The notes beneath the pieces were generated by a model. It worked only from the letters and a program-made list of their open reading frames with translations. It was not told the DNA's origin and did not search any database. A stretch of 23,527 bases of DNA from a virus, in the IMG/VR virus record IMGVR_UViG_3300017987_000367, positions 1 through 23,527 of that record, one strand, 5' to 3'. A program made the position numbers and the translations under genes. This document shows, piece by piece, positions 5,463 to 13,933 of the stretch (within the stretch, counting starts at the first letter, position 1; each line of letters starts with the position of its first letter).

Positions 5463-7621
5463 GCCAGGCAACGTTTGACGGTTTCGACGATTACGAGCGT
5501 CGCAAGGAACGGGCACGGGCACAACAGGCCGAGCAGTCGCGTAAAGGTCGCGACGTTGGGCCGTTGCCCAAGGTGCCACCGCGCGGCGTGTTGATCAAGG
5601 AACGTTGCCGACATTCGTTAAGGGAATTTCTCGAGTTTTTTTTGCGGCCTATTTTTCGACTCGAGTGGTCGCCCGATCACCTCGAGGCGATTAAAACGCT
5701 CGAGGATGTGTTTCTAAACGGCGGGCAATTTGCCTACGCGATGCCACGAGGCAACGGCAAAACGTCGTTGTGCATTGGTGCGACGACGTGGGCGTCCGTC
5801 TATGGGCACCGGCGGTTCATTGTGCCAATTTGTGCAACCGGGCCAGCGGCCGAGCGGTTCCTCGAGTCGGTTAAAACGATCATCGAAACCAATGCCAGGA
5901 TTGCTAAAGTATTTCCCGAGGTGGTGCACCCGATCGCGGCGCTAGAAGGCATCAACAACCGGGCGGCCGGGCAAACGCTCGGCGGCGAACGCACGCGGAT
6001 CAAGTGGACGGGCAAACGCATCATCTTACCGACCGTGGCCGACTCGCCCGCGTCGGGCGTGATCGTGCACGCGGCCGGGCTACTCGGCAGCGTGCGAGGA
6101 CTATCGCAAGCGGCCGCCGATGACGACGTCGAGACCGACGATGACTGGTGGGAGTCAACCGAGGACCTCGACGCGGCATTCGAGCCCGAGATCGACGCCG
6201 ACGGCGGCATGATCCGACCCGACGCGGCAATCCTGGACGACCCGCAGACCGACGAGTCGGCCAAGAATCCGGCACAAACTCAGAAGCGTTTGCAGACTAT
6301 CAACAAGGCGGTGCTAAACCTGGCCGGGCCGGATCGCAAAATCGCGGCCGTTTGCCCGTGCACGGTGATTCAACCCGACGACCTGGCCGACCAATTGCTC
6401 GACCGCGAACGCAATGCCGAGTGGCGCGGCCGTCGCACTAGGTTATTGGCGTCGATGCCCGATGCCGACGTGCTCAAGCTATGGCACAAATACAAAGAGG
6501 TCCGCGAGGAGTCGCTACGCAAACACGAAGACATACGCGAGGCCACCGACTACTACCGCGACAACCGCGACGCATTGTCGGCGGGCGTCGTGGCAAGCTG
6601 GCCGCAGCGTTTCGAGGCGGAGCACGTCGACGCAATCCAATATGCAATCGAGCGGTGGTGCAAGAGTGAGGAGGCATTTTTTGCCGAGTACCAAAACGAG
6701 CCGCGACTCGAGCAGCAAGACGGGATCGAGCGACTACAAGCCAAAGAGCTATTGAGTCGGTGCGACGGGTCCGACCGGGGGCAGGTGCCCGATTGGGCCG
6801 ATCGCGTGACGGCATTCGTCGACATTCAACAGGACGTTTTGCCCTGGATGGTCTGCGCGTGGGGTGCCGACTTGCGGGGCCGCATTATCGACTACGGCGG
6901 GTGGCCAAAGCAGGCCAGGCAATACTACACACTGCGCGAAGTCTCGCCGACGCTACGCGAGGCCACCGGCAGCGCGACCGTCGAGGCGGGAATCGAGATC
7001 GGGTTGCGACAGTTGGCCGAGTGGGTATTTGCTCAACGTTGGGCCAGCGAGGACGGCACGCGCAGCCTGGCGTGCGAGTGGTTCGGCGTCGATGCTAACT
7101 GGCCAATCTCGACGCAGATCGTCTACCAGGCGTCGAGGGAGTGGCAGGGCAAGCTGCAACCGTTTCATGGGCGCTTCGTCGGTGCGGCGTCGTTGCCAAT
7201 GGACAAATGGAAACGCAAGCCAGGCAGCCGGGCGGGGCATTTTTGGCTCGCCGAGTGGCAAAACGGAATTCGAACGCTCGCCGTCGATTCGAACAGTTGG
7301 AAAACATTGGTCGCGAAGCGACTACAAGCCGAGCCCGATCGCGGCATTGGTTGGTTTGGCGACCAGCCGCACCGACATCGCATGTTAGTCGACCAGTTGG
7401 CGGCCGAGTACGGCGTGCGAGTTGTCGGCCGTGGCCGCAAGGTCGACGAATGGAAGAACCAACCTGGCCGCGATAATCACTGGTGGGATTGCCTAGTCGG
7501 TTGTGCGGTCGGTGCCAGCGTGAAGGGTATGCCGATGGTCGGCGGCAAGTCGCGGCCAAAACGCAAGCGGCGATCATTAAAGGCATTACAAGATGAAGCA
7601 CTCGCGAGGCGGAACGGATGA
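5459..7621 (+). CDS. terL: Terminase large subunit (GpA-like ATPase/nuclease)
   Basis: This enzyme packages phage DNA into the prohead, using ATP, and cuts the concatemer. I start it at TTG 5459, which overlaps the TGA of the SSB-like gene and gives 720 residues; an upstream ATG at 5351 would add 36 residues out of character, overlapping the SSB-like gene. Walker A is AMPRGNGKTS at residues 94-103 (Lys101), a Walker B-like AAILDDP is at about 256-262, and the nuclease domain begins near AFVDIQQ (Asp454) with further acidic positions around FGVDANW (Asp544) and the DNHWWDC motif (672-678), similar to GpA-type terminases. A basic tail closes the protein. No separate small terminase gene is obvious, so one of the unidentified early genes may serve. 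Confidence 0.92.
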   Translation: MSQATFDGFDDYERRKERARAQQAEQSRKGRDVGPLPKVPPRGVLIKERCRHSLREFLEFFLRPIFRLEWSPDHLEAIKTLEDVFLNGGQFAYAMPRGNGKTSLCIGATTWASVYGHRRFIVPICATGPAAERFLESVKTIIETNARIAKVFPEVVHPIAALEGINNRAAGQTLGGERTRIKWTGKRIILPTVADSPASGVIVHAAGLLGSVRGLSQAAADDDVETDDDWWESTEDLDAAFEPEIDADGGMIRPDAAILDDPQTDESAKNPAQTQKRLQTINKAVLNLAGPDRKIAAVCPCTVIQPDDLADQLLDRERNAEWRGRRTRLLASMPDADVLKLWHKYKEVREESLRKHEDIREATDYYRDNRDALSAGVVASWPQRFEAEHVDAIQYAIERWCKSEEAFFAEYQNEPRLEQQDGIERLQAKELLSRCDGSDRGQVPDWADRVTAFVDIQQDVLPWMVCAWGADLRGRIIDYGGWPKQARQYYTLREVSPTLREATGSATVEAGIEIGLRQLAEWVFAQRWASEDGTRSLACEWFGVDANWPISTQIVYQASREWQGKLQPFHGRFVGAASLPMDKWKRKPGSRAGHFWLAEWQNGIRTLAVDSNSWKTLVAKRLQAEPDRGIGWFGDQPHRHRMLVDQLAAEYGVRVVGRGRKVDEWKNQPGRDNHWWDCLVGCAVGASVKGMPMVGGKSRPKRKRRSLKALQDEALARRNG

Positions 7622-7790
7622 CGGCGGCGATCGCAAAGAGGAACCGACGCGCGGGTGCGTCTGCCCGTCGTGCGGGTGCGTCGACTTGCGAGCGTACTAC
7701 ACACGCAAGCGGCCTGGCTACGTGCAACGCGTTCGCATTTGCCGAGCGTGCGGCCGCAGGATTTTGACAACCGAGAAGGTGATAGGATAG
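7593..7790 (+). CDS. Zinc-ribbon protein, 65 residues
   Basis: ATG 7593 overlaps the terminase end by 29 bases, with AAAGG about eight bases upstream. After a charged leader the product has CPSCGC and, about 28 residues later, CRACGRR, the two halves of a zinc ribbon resembling the N-terminal finger of NrdR. The protein ends ILTTEKVIG, also reminiscent of the NrdR finger's closing strand. NrdR's ATP-cone domain is absent, so it is not NrdR itself. Small ribbons like this occur next to terminases and may act as late-gene regulators or packaging accessories. It is the last gene before a 208-base gap. Confidence 0.75.
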   Translation: MKHSRGGTDDGGDRKEEPTRGCVCPSCGCVDLRAYYTRKRPGYVQRVRICRACGRRILTTEKVIG

Positions 7791-7933
7791 GAACCAACGA
7801 GCGGCCCGTCGCTCGGCCGCAATAGCGATTGTGGCCCGTATTGTTCCAATACTGGAACGCAAAACGGCGAGCGTGCCCGCGAGTATTGAATCGCGATTCT
7901 AAGGCTGTAGGCTAAACGTGTGATGGGGACTAG
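7791..7933 (+). promoter_or_regulatory. Palindrome-rich gap, candidate late promoter/operator
   Basis: The 208-base gap between the zinc-ribbon gene and the head operon holds no supported gene. It contains GTTCCA-ATAC-TGGAAC at 7843-7858, a 6-bp inverted repeat, and a perfect 12-bp palindrome GAATCGCGATTC at 7888-7899. A stem-loop follows at 7934-7971. A weak promoter guess is TTGAAT (7887-7892) with TAGGCT near 7908. This is the largest non-coding space within the rightward genes and a natural point for separate control of the head genes. Confidence 0.4.
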
Positions 7934-7971
7934 GCCCCGTCGAGGGTTTCTGACCTTTACCTCGACGGGGC
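7934..7971 (+). terminator. 12-bp perfect stem-loop, possible terminator or control hairpin
   Basis: GCCCCGTCGAGG at 7934-7945 pairs without mismatch with CCTCGACGGGGC at 7960-7971, leaving a 14-base loop. The stem is very GC-rich. The downstream bases (ACTCTCTTAACC) have only a weak T bias, so it is not a textbook intrinsic terminator. It could end early transcription, act as an antitermination target, or protect the 5' end of the head operon transcript. Confidence 0.5.
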
Positions 7972-7998
7972 ACTCTCTTAACCTCGCGAGGTGCACAC

Positions 7999-8202
7999 GT
8001 GGCTGAAGTCAATCTCAACATCGACACCAAAGCCGCACAGCCAAAGCAGGCCAGCGGCGACGGGCACAGCGTGTCGGCGCACTCTCTCAGCGAGCTAATC
8101 AAAGCCGAGAAACACCTCGCAGCAAAACAAGCGGCCGCCAGGCCATTTGGTGGGATCCGTATGTCGCGAGTGCGACTACCAGGCAGCACGGGCACGTCAT
8201 AA
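7999..8202 (+). CDS. Small head-joining-like protein between terminase and portal
   Basis: GTG 7999 is preceded by GAGGTG (7987-7992). The 67-residue product has a disordered N-terminus and then a helical stretch LSELIKAEKHLAAKQAAA followed by IRMSRVRLPGST. The pattern of a helix with LxELIxAxxxLAxK, a short Arg-rich strand and a PGS/T ending is shared by small genes found between terminase and portal in similar prophages, the slot of lambda gpW. A gpW-like joining role is inferred from position more than from sequence. The portal ATG comes two bases after its stop. Confidence 0.55.
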   Translation: MAEVNLNIDTKAAQPKQASGDGHSVSAHSLSELIKAEKHLAAKQAAARPFGGIRMSRVRLPGSTGTS

Positions 8203-8203
8203 C

Positions 8204-9715
8204 ATGCGTCAGCTAATCAGCGGCGCACTATCAAGCGTCGCCAATTGGATCGGACCAGCCAAACCGCCGACAAAGTCGAGCAGCGGCGGGCCGCGTATCG
8301 TGCGAGCCCGATACGACGCGGCACAGGTCGACAACTTCAACGAGCGGCATTTTGCACTATCCGACGGCCTATCGGCCCGCCAGGCAAACTCGCCAGGCGT
8401 GCGTGAGCGGTTGCGGAATTATGCCCGCTACGAGGTCGCTAACAATTGCTACGCTCGAGGCGTGGCAAACACACTGGCCGACGTTGAGATCGGCCGCGGT
8501 GCCAAGGTCAATTTGCCTCGCATGATCGAGGCCAGCCGGCAGCAACGCCAGGCCGCCAAGACGGTCGAGCGTATGTTTAACGAGTGGGCCGAGGAAATCG
8601 ACCTATGGGGCAAACTTTGGACGATGCGCGTCGCCAAATTGCAAGACGGCGAAGCCGTGGCCGTGTTTCGCAACAACCCGCGACTCGAGGGCCTGGTCGA
8701 GCTCGACCTGCAATTGATCGAGGCCGAACAGCTATCGCACGGGCACTTGCACAATCCACTCGACCCGAACGAAGTTGACGGCGTGCTAGTCGACGACAAC
8801 GGCAACGTGCTCGAGTATTACGTGCTTCGCGAACACCCCGGCGACGGCTATCAATACGAGTGGGACCCGATCACGGTCGCACCGCAGCAGGTCGTGCATT
8901 GGTTTCGAGTCGATCGACCTGGCCAGTTGCGCGGCATTCCCGAGATCACGCCAGCGTTGCCCCTATTCGCACATTTGCGGCGGTTTACACTGGCAACCGT
9001 GACAGCGGCCGAAAGTGCGGCCGACGTGGCGGGCGTGATTACGTCCAACATCACGCCGGACTACGACCCCGAGGACGACGACGAAGTCCGCGACAATATG
9101 AATTTGCTGGACATTCACCGGGGCATGTGGATGGAGCTACCAGACGGCCGCCAAATCTCGCAGCTAAAGGCCGAACACCCGACCACAACCTACGACGGTT
9201 TCAAACGCGAATTACTCGGCGAGATCGGGCGGTGCCTGAACATGCCGAAAGCGATCGTGCTGGCCGATGCCAGCGACTACAACTACGCGAGCGGCCGACT
9301 CGACCGCCAGGCGTTCGACCGACACATCGAGACAGCCCAGCGGCAATGCGAGCGGCACGTGCTTCGCAAAATCTGGCGGGCCTGGTGGTACGAGGCCAGC
9401 CGCATCGAGGGCTATCTACCGCGCGGGGCTCGAGCCTACGAGGGAATGCAACCGCGCTGGCTCTGGCGTGTGCTAGGACACGTCGACCGCCAAAAAGAAG
9501 AAAGCGGCCGAGCTCAAGCACTCGAGAACAACACAACCACACTGGCCGAGGAATGCGGCCGCGATGGGCTTTGGTGGGAAGACGTGCTCGAGCAACGAGC
9601 GTTTGAGCGTGAGCGGATCGCCGAGACGATGCCGCAACAAATTACCGACAATATGCCGACAGATTCGGCGGATTCCGACGAACTTGACAGAAGCGAGATA
9701 GACAAAAATGCGTAA
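8204..9715 (+). CDS. Portal protein (lambda B-like)
   Basis: The portal forms the dodecameric ring through which DNA enters and leaves the head and to which the tail connects. I use ATG 8204 (503 residues) because it follows the previous stop, while the ATG at 8147 lies inside the previous gene. Lambda-type portal features are an N-terminal helical region (ARYEVANNCYARGVANTLAD), a strand-rich clip/wing region (VELDLQLIEAEQLSHG, VLEYYVLREHPGD), a proline-rich turn near HWFRVDRPGQLRG, and LLGEIGRCLNMPKAIV followed by SDYNYASGRLDRQ (Asp358 starts DYNYASG). This last motif corresponds to the region that in lambda portals reads NYSSARA. Its 3' end overlaps the next gene by eight bases. Confidence 0.92.
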   Translation: MRQLISGALSSVANWIGPAKPPTKSSSGGPRIVRARYDAAQVDNFNERHFALSDGLSARQANSPGVRERLRNYARYEVANNCYARGVANTLADVEIGRGAKVNLPRMIEASRQQRQAAKTVERMFNEWAEEIDLWGKLWTMRVAKLQDGEAVAVFRNNPRLEGLVELDLQLIEAEQLSHGHLHNPLDPNEVDGVLVDDNGNVLEYYVLREHPGDGYQYEWDPITVAPQQVVHWFRVDRPGQLRGIPEITPALPLFAHLRRFTLATVTAAESAADVAGVITSNITPDYDPEDDDEVRDNMNLLDIHRGMWMELPDGRQISQLKAEHPTTTYDGFKRELLGEIGRCLNMPKAIVLADASDYNYASGRLDRQAFDRHIETAQRQCERHVLRKIWRAWWYEASRIEGYLPRGARAYEGMQPRWLWRVLGHVDRQKEESGRAQALENNTTTLAEECGRDGLWWEDVLEQRAFERERIAETMPQQITDNMPTDSADSDELDRSEIDKNA

Positions 9716-11714
9716 GCACTGGCCCAACATTGAAGCCGAAGAAAACAGCAACGCGGCACAAATTGACCTCGACGGCAGCGTGCTCATTGAAGCGGCCGAG
9801 CATGATGCCGAAGGCAAGCAAACGCGGCCGGCGCGTGTAGAGATTGTCGCGTACAACGGCGGCGAGTTGCCCGTCAAGGGTTTTGACGCGCCCGTGATTG
9901 TCGACCTCGATGGCATCGAGGGCATGGACCGTCGCAGCATTCCATTATTGCGGGACCACGACCGCAGCCGCATCGTCGGCCAAGTCAACCCGAAGCGAGT
10001 CGGCAACACGATCGAGGCGTCGGGCAAGCTGGTCGGCCGCAGCGACGACCGCAAGGAAATCGAGGAACTAGCCGCCGACGGGTTCGAATGGCAATCGAGC
10101 GTTGGCGTGCGGCCGAAGGAAATGCAACGCGTCAAAGCCGGGGCAACGGTCGAAGTGAACGGCCGCGAGTTTACCGGGCCAGCCTACGTCGCCCGCAAGT
10201 CGCGACTGGCCGAGTTGACCGTGTGCACCATTGGAGCCGATGCCGACGGCACACACGTCGCGATCGCGGCCGAGGATGGCGACGGCGACGACCGCTACAA
10301 ATACACGGGCGGCGGGTCGAGCAACAGCAACCTCGACGGCATCAAAGCCGAACGTGAACGCCGCGCGAACATCGAAGCGACCGCGATCAAGTTAATCGAC
10401 GCCGGCCACGACCTTGACACCATCGAGGCGATGATGCAAACCGCGATCGACGAAAAGCACACGGTTGAGCGTTTCGAGCTCGACGTGCTACGCAAGGCCA
10501 GCCGACCAGCGGGCCGCATCGGGCCAGGCCGCAGCCGCAACGAGCTCGAGGGCGAAGTGCTAGCCGAAGCGGTCGAGGCGTCGATTCTGAAGTCAGCCGG
10601 GTGGTCGGCCGGTGTGCTCGAGGACAACTACAACGAGCGATCGCTTAACGCGATGGACAAACACAGCACGCTCAAACACGGGCTATCGTTGCAGGACGTG
10701 TTGTTGTTTGCAGCCGAGCAAAACGGGCAGCGGCCGAGCCGTCGCGACGTCAACGCGATGTTGCAAGGGGCTTTTCCGATGGTCCAGGCGTCGGGCCTAA
10801 GCACGTTTGACCTAAGCGGGATTTTGAGCAACGTTGCCAACAAGCAATTGCGGGTCGCGTTTCTGTCGGTGACTGACCTAATGGCACCGGGTGGAATGGC
10901 GATGCAAGCCTACAGCACGATCGGGGCCGTCGGCAGCGTGACCGACTTTAAGCAACGCACCGCGTACAGTCTCACGGGCGATATGACCTACGAGGAACTG
11001 GCACCCGGCGGCGAGCTCAAGAGTGCGACTGTCGGCGAGGAAACCTACACCAACCAGGCCAAGACTTACGGCAAGATGTTCGGCGTTGATCGCACGGACA
11101 TCATTAACGACGACCTTGGCGCATTTACGCAGGCACCTCGCCGACTCGGTCGCGGTGCGGCGTTGAAATTGTCGGACGTTTTCTGGACGGCGTTCATGGA
11201 TAATTCCGCATTCTACACGGCGGGCCGCAACAACTACGCAGACGGTGCGGCGACGGCGTTGTCGATCGACAGTTTGTCGACGGCCGAGGCGTTGTTTATC
11301 AACCAGACCGACCCCGACAGCAAACCGCTGAACATCCTGCCGCAAATGCTGCTGGCACCGCCGGCGTTGTTTGCTCAGGCAACGACGCTAATGAGTTCGC
11401 AGCAAATCGTCTACGGCGGCACGAGTAAACAGCCGATCAACAACCCGCACGCGGGCAAATATCAGCCAATGACCAGCCCATATTTGAGCAATGCCAGTTA
11501 CACGGGCAACAGTGCCCTCGCGTGGTACTTGCTGGCCGACCCCGAGACGATGCCGGTCATCGAAACCGTTTTCCTTAACGGTCAGCAGCAACCGACCGTC
11601 GACCAAACCGAGGCCGACTTCAAACAATTGGGAATCCAAATGCGAGGCTATCACGACTTCGGCGTCGCGGCCGTCGAATATCGTGGCGGCGTCAAGATGA
11701 AGGGCGAAGCGTAA
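9708..11714 (+). CDS. Prohead protease fused to major capsid protein
   Basis: This 668-residue protein joins two functions normally encoded by separate genes. Residues about 20-190 match the S78/U35 (HK97-type) prohead protease: IPLLRDHDRSRIVG with catalytic His84 and FEWQSSVGVRP with Ser130/Ser131 as the nucleophile. Residues about 195-300 are a charged, helical linker resembling a scaffold domain. Residues about 305-668 are a Mu gpT/HK97-like major capsid protein, with KHGLSLQDVLLFA, SYTGNSALAWYLL and a C-terminal FLNGQQQP...YHDFGVAAVEYRG stretch. The fused protease presumably cuts itself off, releasing the capsid domain and removing the linker. It starts at ATG 9708, within the portal's last codons. 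Confidence 0.9.
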   Translation: MRKHWPNIEAEENSNAAQIDLDGSVLIEAAEHDAEGKQTRPARVEIVAYNGGELPVKGFDAPVIVDLDGIEGMDRRSIPLLRDHDRSRIVGQVNPKRVGNTIEASGKLVGRSDDRKEIEELAADGFEWQSSVGVRPKEMQRVKAGATVEVNGREFTGPAYVARKSRLAELTVCTIGADADGTHVAIAAEDGDGDDRYKYTGGGSSNSNLDGIKAERERRANIEATAIKLIDAGHDLDTIEAMMQTAIDEKHTVERFELDVLRKASRPAGRIGPGRSRNELEGEVLAEAVEASILKSAGWSAGVLEDNYNERSLNAMDKHSTLKHGLSLQDVLLFAAEQNGQRPSRRDVNAMLQGAFPMVQASGLSTFDLSGILSNVANKQLRVAFLSVTDLMAPGGMAMQAYSTIGAVGSVTDFKQRTAYSLTGDMTYEELAPGGELKSATVGEETYTNQAKTYGKMFGVDRTDIINDDLGAFTQAPRRLGRGAALKLSDVFWTAFMDNSAFYTAGRNNYADGAATALSIDSLSTAEALFINQTDPDSKPLNILPQMLLAPPALFAQATTLMSSQQIVYGGTSKQPINNPHAGKYQPMTSPYLSNASYTGNSALAWYLLADPETMPVIETVFLNGQQQPTVDQTEADFKQLGIQMRGYHDFGVAAVEYRGGVKMKGEA

Positions 11715-11792
11715 GCACTCCCAGTCTGGCGGCCTGGCTCGAGATTGATGCCCAGCGGGCCGGGTCGCCAATTTTGAAACCATAGGCAACCG

Positions 11793-12179
11793 ATGGCAAA
11801 TTACCTACGCGACGGCATCGAGTGGTTGCATGAGCAGCGGCACTCGCAACTATCCGAAGCGCTCGAGTATTTGCGTCGGGCCGAAGCAACCGCGATCGAG
11901 CTCAACGGCACGTTGGGCACCACCGACCGCGATTTATTGATTGATCAAGAGTTATTTATCAATTCAAGCGTGCGCGATTTTATCGTGCGGCGGGCCGACC
12001 TATCGGACGCGGGCGAATTGATCGAGCCCGAAAGCGGCGACCGTATTACGATCGTCGCGACCGGGGCCGTGTATGAAGTCTGCGAGCTCGGCCAGGAACC
12101 GGCCTGGCGGCCGTCGGACGAATACGACGCGGCGATCCGAATACACAGTCGACTAATAGTTGCGGGCGTCGTGGCGTGA
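11793..12179 (+). CDS. Head-tail connector-like protein
   Basis: The 128-residue product follows the capsid gene, the place of neck proteins that close the portal channel. Residues 1-35 are a long helix (LHEQRHSQLSEALEYLRRAEAT). The rest is strand-rich, with RDFIVRRADL, SGDRITIVATGAVYEVCELG, AWRPSDEYDAAIRIH and a hydrophobic end. The motif of EPESGDRI, a short strand, YEV and W/Y-rich turns is typical of head-closure or FII-like connectors. ATG 11793 lies eight bases after a stop closing a short unsupported frame. The stop overlaps the next GTG (GTGA), so the two are translationally coupled. Confidence 0.65.
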   Translation: MANYLRDGIEWLHEQRHSQLSEALEYLRRAEATAIELNGTLGTTDRDLLIDQELFINSSVRDFIVRRADLSDAGELIEPESGDRITIVATGAVYEVCELGQEPAWRPSDEYDAAIRIHSRLIVAGVVA

Positions 12180-12640
12180 GCGGCAGCAACCAAACACTCG
12201 GCAGCCTACTCGCAACCGCGTTGGGCAGCATGACAACACTACCGACCGTTGGCGGCGGATGGGATACGGCACCCGTCGCGGCCTGGTCGCCAGAATTTGA
12301 CCGCGAGGAAATACAGAACGGCGGGTTGCAGTGCTACGTGTTCCCGATGGGGCACGAGCCACAGCAAGTCGACCGAGCCGGCCGACTCAATCCCGACACA
12401 TTGCTCGAGGTACACGTTGCGGTGTTGTTGCCACGATCACGCGACGGGGACTATGCCGAAGGCGGCCAGGCCGTGCGGGCCGCCGAGTTGGTGATCGAGG
12501 CAACGCTCGGCCAGCAAATCGCGGTTGCGGGGTTTCGGTGCGTCGAATGCGAACACGACCCGGTGATCAGCAAAGAGTATTTGCGAGAGAACCGACTTTG
12601 GTGCAGTTATTTGAAGACATTTTGGCGAAAGGTTAGTTGA
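12176..12640 (+). CDS. Tail terminator/tail-completion-like protein
   Basis: GTG 12176 overlaps the connector stop. The 154-residue protein has a helix (NQTLGSLLATALGSM), then strands with WSPEFDREEIQNGGLQCYV, LLEVHVAVLLPR, AELVIEATLGQQI and a final strand with CVECEHDPVISKEYLRENRLWCSYLKTFWRK. This alternating pattern of a conserved helix and strands ending in an aromatic-rich strand is shared by minor tail/terminator proteins that cap the tail tube. I assign the role from pattern and position. The usual order would continue with neck and tube genes, but four unusual genes intervene. Confidence 0.6.
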   Translation: MSGSNQTLGSLLATALGSMTTLPTVGGGWDTAPVAAWSPEFDREEIQNGGLQCYVFPMGHEPQQVDRAGRLNPDTLLEVHVAVLLPRSRDGDYAEGGQAVRAAELVIEATLGQQIAVAGFRCVECEHDPVISKEYLRENRLWCSYLKTFWRKVS

Positions 12641-12641
12641 T

Positions 12642-12983
12642 ATGGTTTGTGCCCCAAAATTTCCCGACAAGATCCCGTTCGAGTGCCTGGTCGACATTTT
12701 CGAAGCCGTACGCGGCGGCGAGGCAAATGCGATCGAGATCGGCACTCAAGCGACTTGGGTACTCGGCAGCGTGCTCGCCAAATTCGACGGGCGGGTCGAC
12801 CCCGAGGACCCGGCGATCACGCTCAACACGTACGAGGGCAGTCTCGCCGAGCAGGTCGAGCGACTCAAGCCGTATTTTCAGCCCAGCATGAAAGCCGCCG
12901 ACGCCGAAGCCATCCCGCCCAGCGTGTGGTGGATGCTGGTGAAATTTTTACTCGAGCTAATCAGCGAGCGACTCGGCAAATAA
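12642..12983 (+). CDS. Unidentified acidic helical protein, subtilase neighbour
   Basis: This 113-residue protein starts at ATG 12642 one base after the previous stop, and its TAA overlaps the subtilase ATG. It is acidic overall, with helices (PFECLVDIFEAVRGGEANAIEIG, split here at DIFEAV), a proline-containing turn VDPEDPA and a C-terminal amphipathic helix with WWMLVKFLLELISERLGK. The C-terminal hydrophobic helix could touch a membrane or a partner. No family is recognised. The tight coupling to the protease gene suggests a partner, chaperone or inhibitor, but nothing in the sequence proves this. Confidence 0.6.
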   Translation: MVCAPKFPDKIPFECLVDIFEAVRGGEANAIEIGTQATWVLGSVLAKFDGRVDPEDPAITLNTYEGSLAEQVERLKPYFQPSMKAADAEAIPPSVWWMLVKFLLELISERLGK

Positions 12984-13924
12984 TGCACAGCAACGACCCA
13001 CAATTCGAGCCCATGATCTACACACCGCCGGACCTTGAGGTCGGTGCGTTTGTCGACCAGACTGCGCCGACGTTGTGGCATTTGCCAGCCGGCAAGTGGC
13101 GAGACGTTTGGCAACGGGTCACGGGCCGCACGGTCAAGATTGCAATTCTCGACACGGGCTACACCAAACACGCAGACGGCCCGGTGCCGATCGCCGAGCG
13201 TTCATTTATTCGCGGCGAGTCGGTCAGCGATCGCAACGGGCACGGCACGCACTGCGCGGGCACGGCACTCGGCCGCAATGGCATCGGGGTCGCACCCGGT
13301 GCCGAGTTGATCGTCGGCAAAGTATTAAGCGACCGAGGCAGCGGGAGCTCGAGCGGTATCGCGGCCGGTATCCGATGGGCAACCGAAGCCGGGGCCGATG
13401 TTATATCAATGAGTCTCGGCGGCGGGTCGAGCTACGGGCCGACTAATGCCGCGATCGACGACGCATTCGAGCAGGGCGTGATTGTCAACGCGGCGGCGGG
13501 CAATTCCGGCTATCGCGGCCGCAACACGATCGGCTGGCCCGCCAGGTATTCGGGCTGCATTTGCTGCGGCGCGTATCGTCGCGACGGGCAGATTGCCAAT
13601 TTTAGCAGCGGCGGGCGGCAATTGGATTGGGCGTGCCCAGGGCAAGACATTGTTAGTTTTGCAATCAACGGCAGCGGCTACCGCAGTATGTCGGGAACCT
13701 CGATGGCCACACCATTCGGGGCGGGCGTGTTTGCGTTGATCGTCGAGCTAATGCGACGCGAGGGCCAAGCAGAGTGGAGGGCGGCCGACGCGGTGCGGGC
13801 GTTTTTCAAACGCAACATGACCGACGCGGGCCAACCAGGATTTGACGAGCGTTTCGGGCACGGCATACCGACAATGCCCGAAATAATGACGGCCCTCGTC
13901 AACGACAATTTGCAATTTGCATAA
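12983..13924 (+). CDS. Subtilisin-family serine protease (S8)
   Basis: The 313-residue product is a complete subtilase core. Catalytic Asp57 sits in AILDTGY, His87 in NGHGTHCAG, the oxyanion Asn174 in AAAGNSG, and Ser240 in GTSMATP. ATG 12983 overlaps the upstream stop; a longer in-frame extension from 12647 lies inside the previous gene and is not used. There is no signal peptide, no recognisable inhibitory prodomain of the usual length (only about 50 residues precede the catalytic Asp), and no C-terminal domain, so it would act in the cytoplasm, in the virion, or after lysis. Structural operons of tailed phages do not usually contain a subtilase. It may process virion proteins, alter the host envelope, or protect the lysogen. 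Confidence 0.93.
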   Translation: MHSNDPQFEPMIYTPPDLEVGAFVDQTAPTLWHLPAGKWRDVWQRVTGRTVKIAILDTGYTKHADGPVPIAERSFIRGESVSDRNGHGTHCAGTALGRNGIGVAPGAELIVGKVLSDRGSGSSSGIAAGIRWATEAGADVISMSLGGGSSYGPTNAAIDDAFEQGVIVNAAAGNSGYRGRNTIGWPARYSGCICCGAYRRDGQIANFSSGGRQLDWACPGQDIVSFAINGSGYRSMSGTSMATPFGAGVFALIVELMRREGQAEWRAADAVRAFFKRNMTDAGQPGFDERFGHGIPTMPEIMTALVNDNLQFA

Positions 13925-13933
13925 AGGGCCAAC

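Noticed and set aside
7928-8010. Short frame beginning MGTRPRRGF in the gap before the head operon
   Set aside because: It covers the stem-loop, has no family features and overlaps the start of the supported gene at 7999.
12647-12982. N-terminal extension of the subtilase frame
   Set aside because: It lies entirely inside the 12642-12983 gene, is Arg-rich and unlike a prodomain; ATG 12983 overlaps the previous stop and fits the operon pattern.
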